From: Actinomycetota bacterium | GTDB lineage: Bacteria > Actinomycetota > Actinomycetes > Mycobacteriales > Mycobacteriaceae | NCBI GenBank assembly: GCA_005789055.1 | Contig: SYAA01000324.1 | Span: 1-5,361, forward strand | Direction of reading: 5' to 3' | DNA length: 5,361 bases | Shown: positions 5,146-5,361 of the stretch, piece by piece | Position numbering within the stretch: the first letter of the stretch is position 1 | Layout of the letters: each line of letters opens with the position of its first letter | The notes under the pieces: generated by a model | The model's database searches: none | What the model was told of the DNA's origin: nothing | What the model saw: the letters and a program-made list of their open reading frames with translations, nothing else | Made by a program: the position numbers and the translations under genes

Positions 5146-5361
5146 ATGGGGAACGACGCGACGGTAGGCGATGGTCTGGCCAAGGTGCTGATGCCGGTTC
5201 CCGACCCGCACCCCGACGTCTTCGATCTTGAGTGGCCGCTGCGGATGGCCGACGTGGACCGCACCGGCCGACTGCGCCTCGACGGAGCGTGCCGTCACAT
5301 TCAGGACATCGGCCAGGATCAGTTGCGCGAGATGGGCCACGAGGCCACCCACCCGCTGTGG
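5146..5361 (+). CDS. Acyl-ACP thioesterase-like hotdog protein (Rv0466-like), 5' part only
   Basis: The first 72 codons are in the window and the frame is open at the edge. From about residue 16 the sequence (LMPVPDPHPDVFDLEWPLR, then DVDRTGRLRLDGACRHIQDIGQDQLREMG) closely matches my memory of mycobacterial Rv0466, a protein of about 264 aa with tandem hotdog folds of the acyl-ACP thioesterase family (PF01643). Such enzymes hydrolyse acyl-ACP to free fatty acid; actual substrate for the mycobacterial member is not known to me. The catalytic residues of the C-terminal half are outside the window. ATG 5146 is the only start before an in-frame stop at 5134-5136; GTG 5185 or ATG 5191 would be downstream alternatives. 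In M. tuberculosis icl1 follows this gene. Confidence 0.9.
   Translation, partial: MGNDATVGDGLAKVLMPVPDPHPDVFDLEWPLRMADVDRTGRLRLDGACRHIQDIGQDQLREMGHEATHPLW

Overview
The window is an ordinary chromosomal stretch of a high-GC actinobacterium, almost certainly a Mycobacterium or close relative. The gene content and order match the M. tuberculosis region Rv0457c to Rv0466, and the 464-residue dihydrolipoamide dehydrogenase carries the mycobacterial LpdC residues. I cannot name the species.

Layout. Bases 1-1856 (minus strand) hold most of a prolyl oligopeptidase (Rv0457c-like). Its 3' end, about 55 codons including the catalytic His, lies outside the window. A gap of about 60 bp separates it from five genes that follow each other on the plus strand: a DUF779 protein (1918-2373), a small hydrophobic membrane protein (2403-2681), a membrane protein with a long acidic, proline-rich N-terminus (2674-3372), lpdC (3377-4771) and another small three-helix membrane protein (4782-5051). 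A 94-bp spacer with a 15-bp tandem repeat and a good promoter candidate leads into the start of an acyl-ACP thioesterase-like gene (Rv0466-like, 5146 to the window end). Coding density is very high and no gap exceeds 100 bp.

How the genes relate. The genes from 2403 to 5051 overlap or lie within 10 bp of each other and are probably one transcription unit ending with lpdC and its small membrane partner. LpdC is the FAD-dependent E3 subunit that reoxidises lipoyl groups of 2-oxo acid dehydrogenase complexes; in M. tuberculosis it also serves the DlaT/AhpD/AhpC antioxidant chain. Roles of the three small membrane proteins are unknown. Several starts (1856, 2403, 5146, and more weakly 3377) sit 6-8 nt behind a TANNNT-like -10 element and lack a well-placed Shine-Dalgarno, the usual mycobacterial leaderless arrangement.

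Main points of interest. Compared with the M. tuberculosis order as I recall it, the aldehyde dehydrogenase gene normally before the DUF779 gene is absent, and so are Rv0464c and ramB, normally between Rv0463 and Rv0466. The peptidase and DUF779 genes are therefore divergent across about 60 bp that contain a near-palindromic pair of -10 elements and an inverted repeat. I see no mobile element, CRISPR array, RNA gene or clearly new system.
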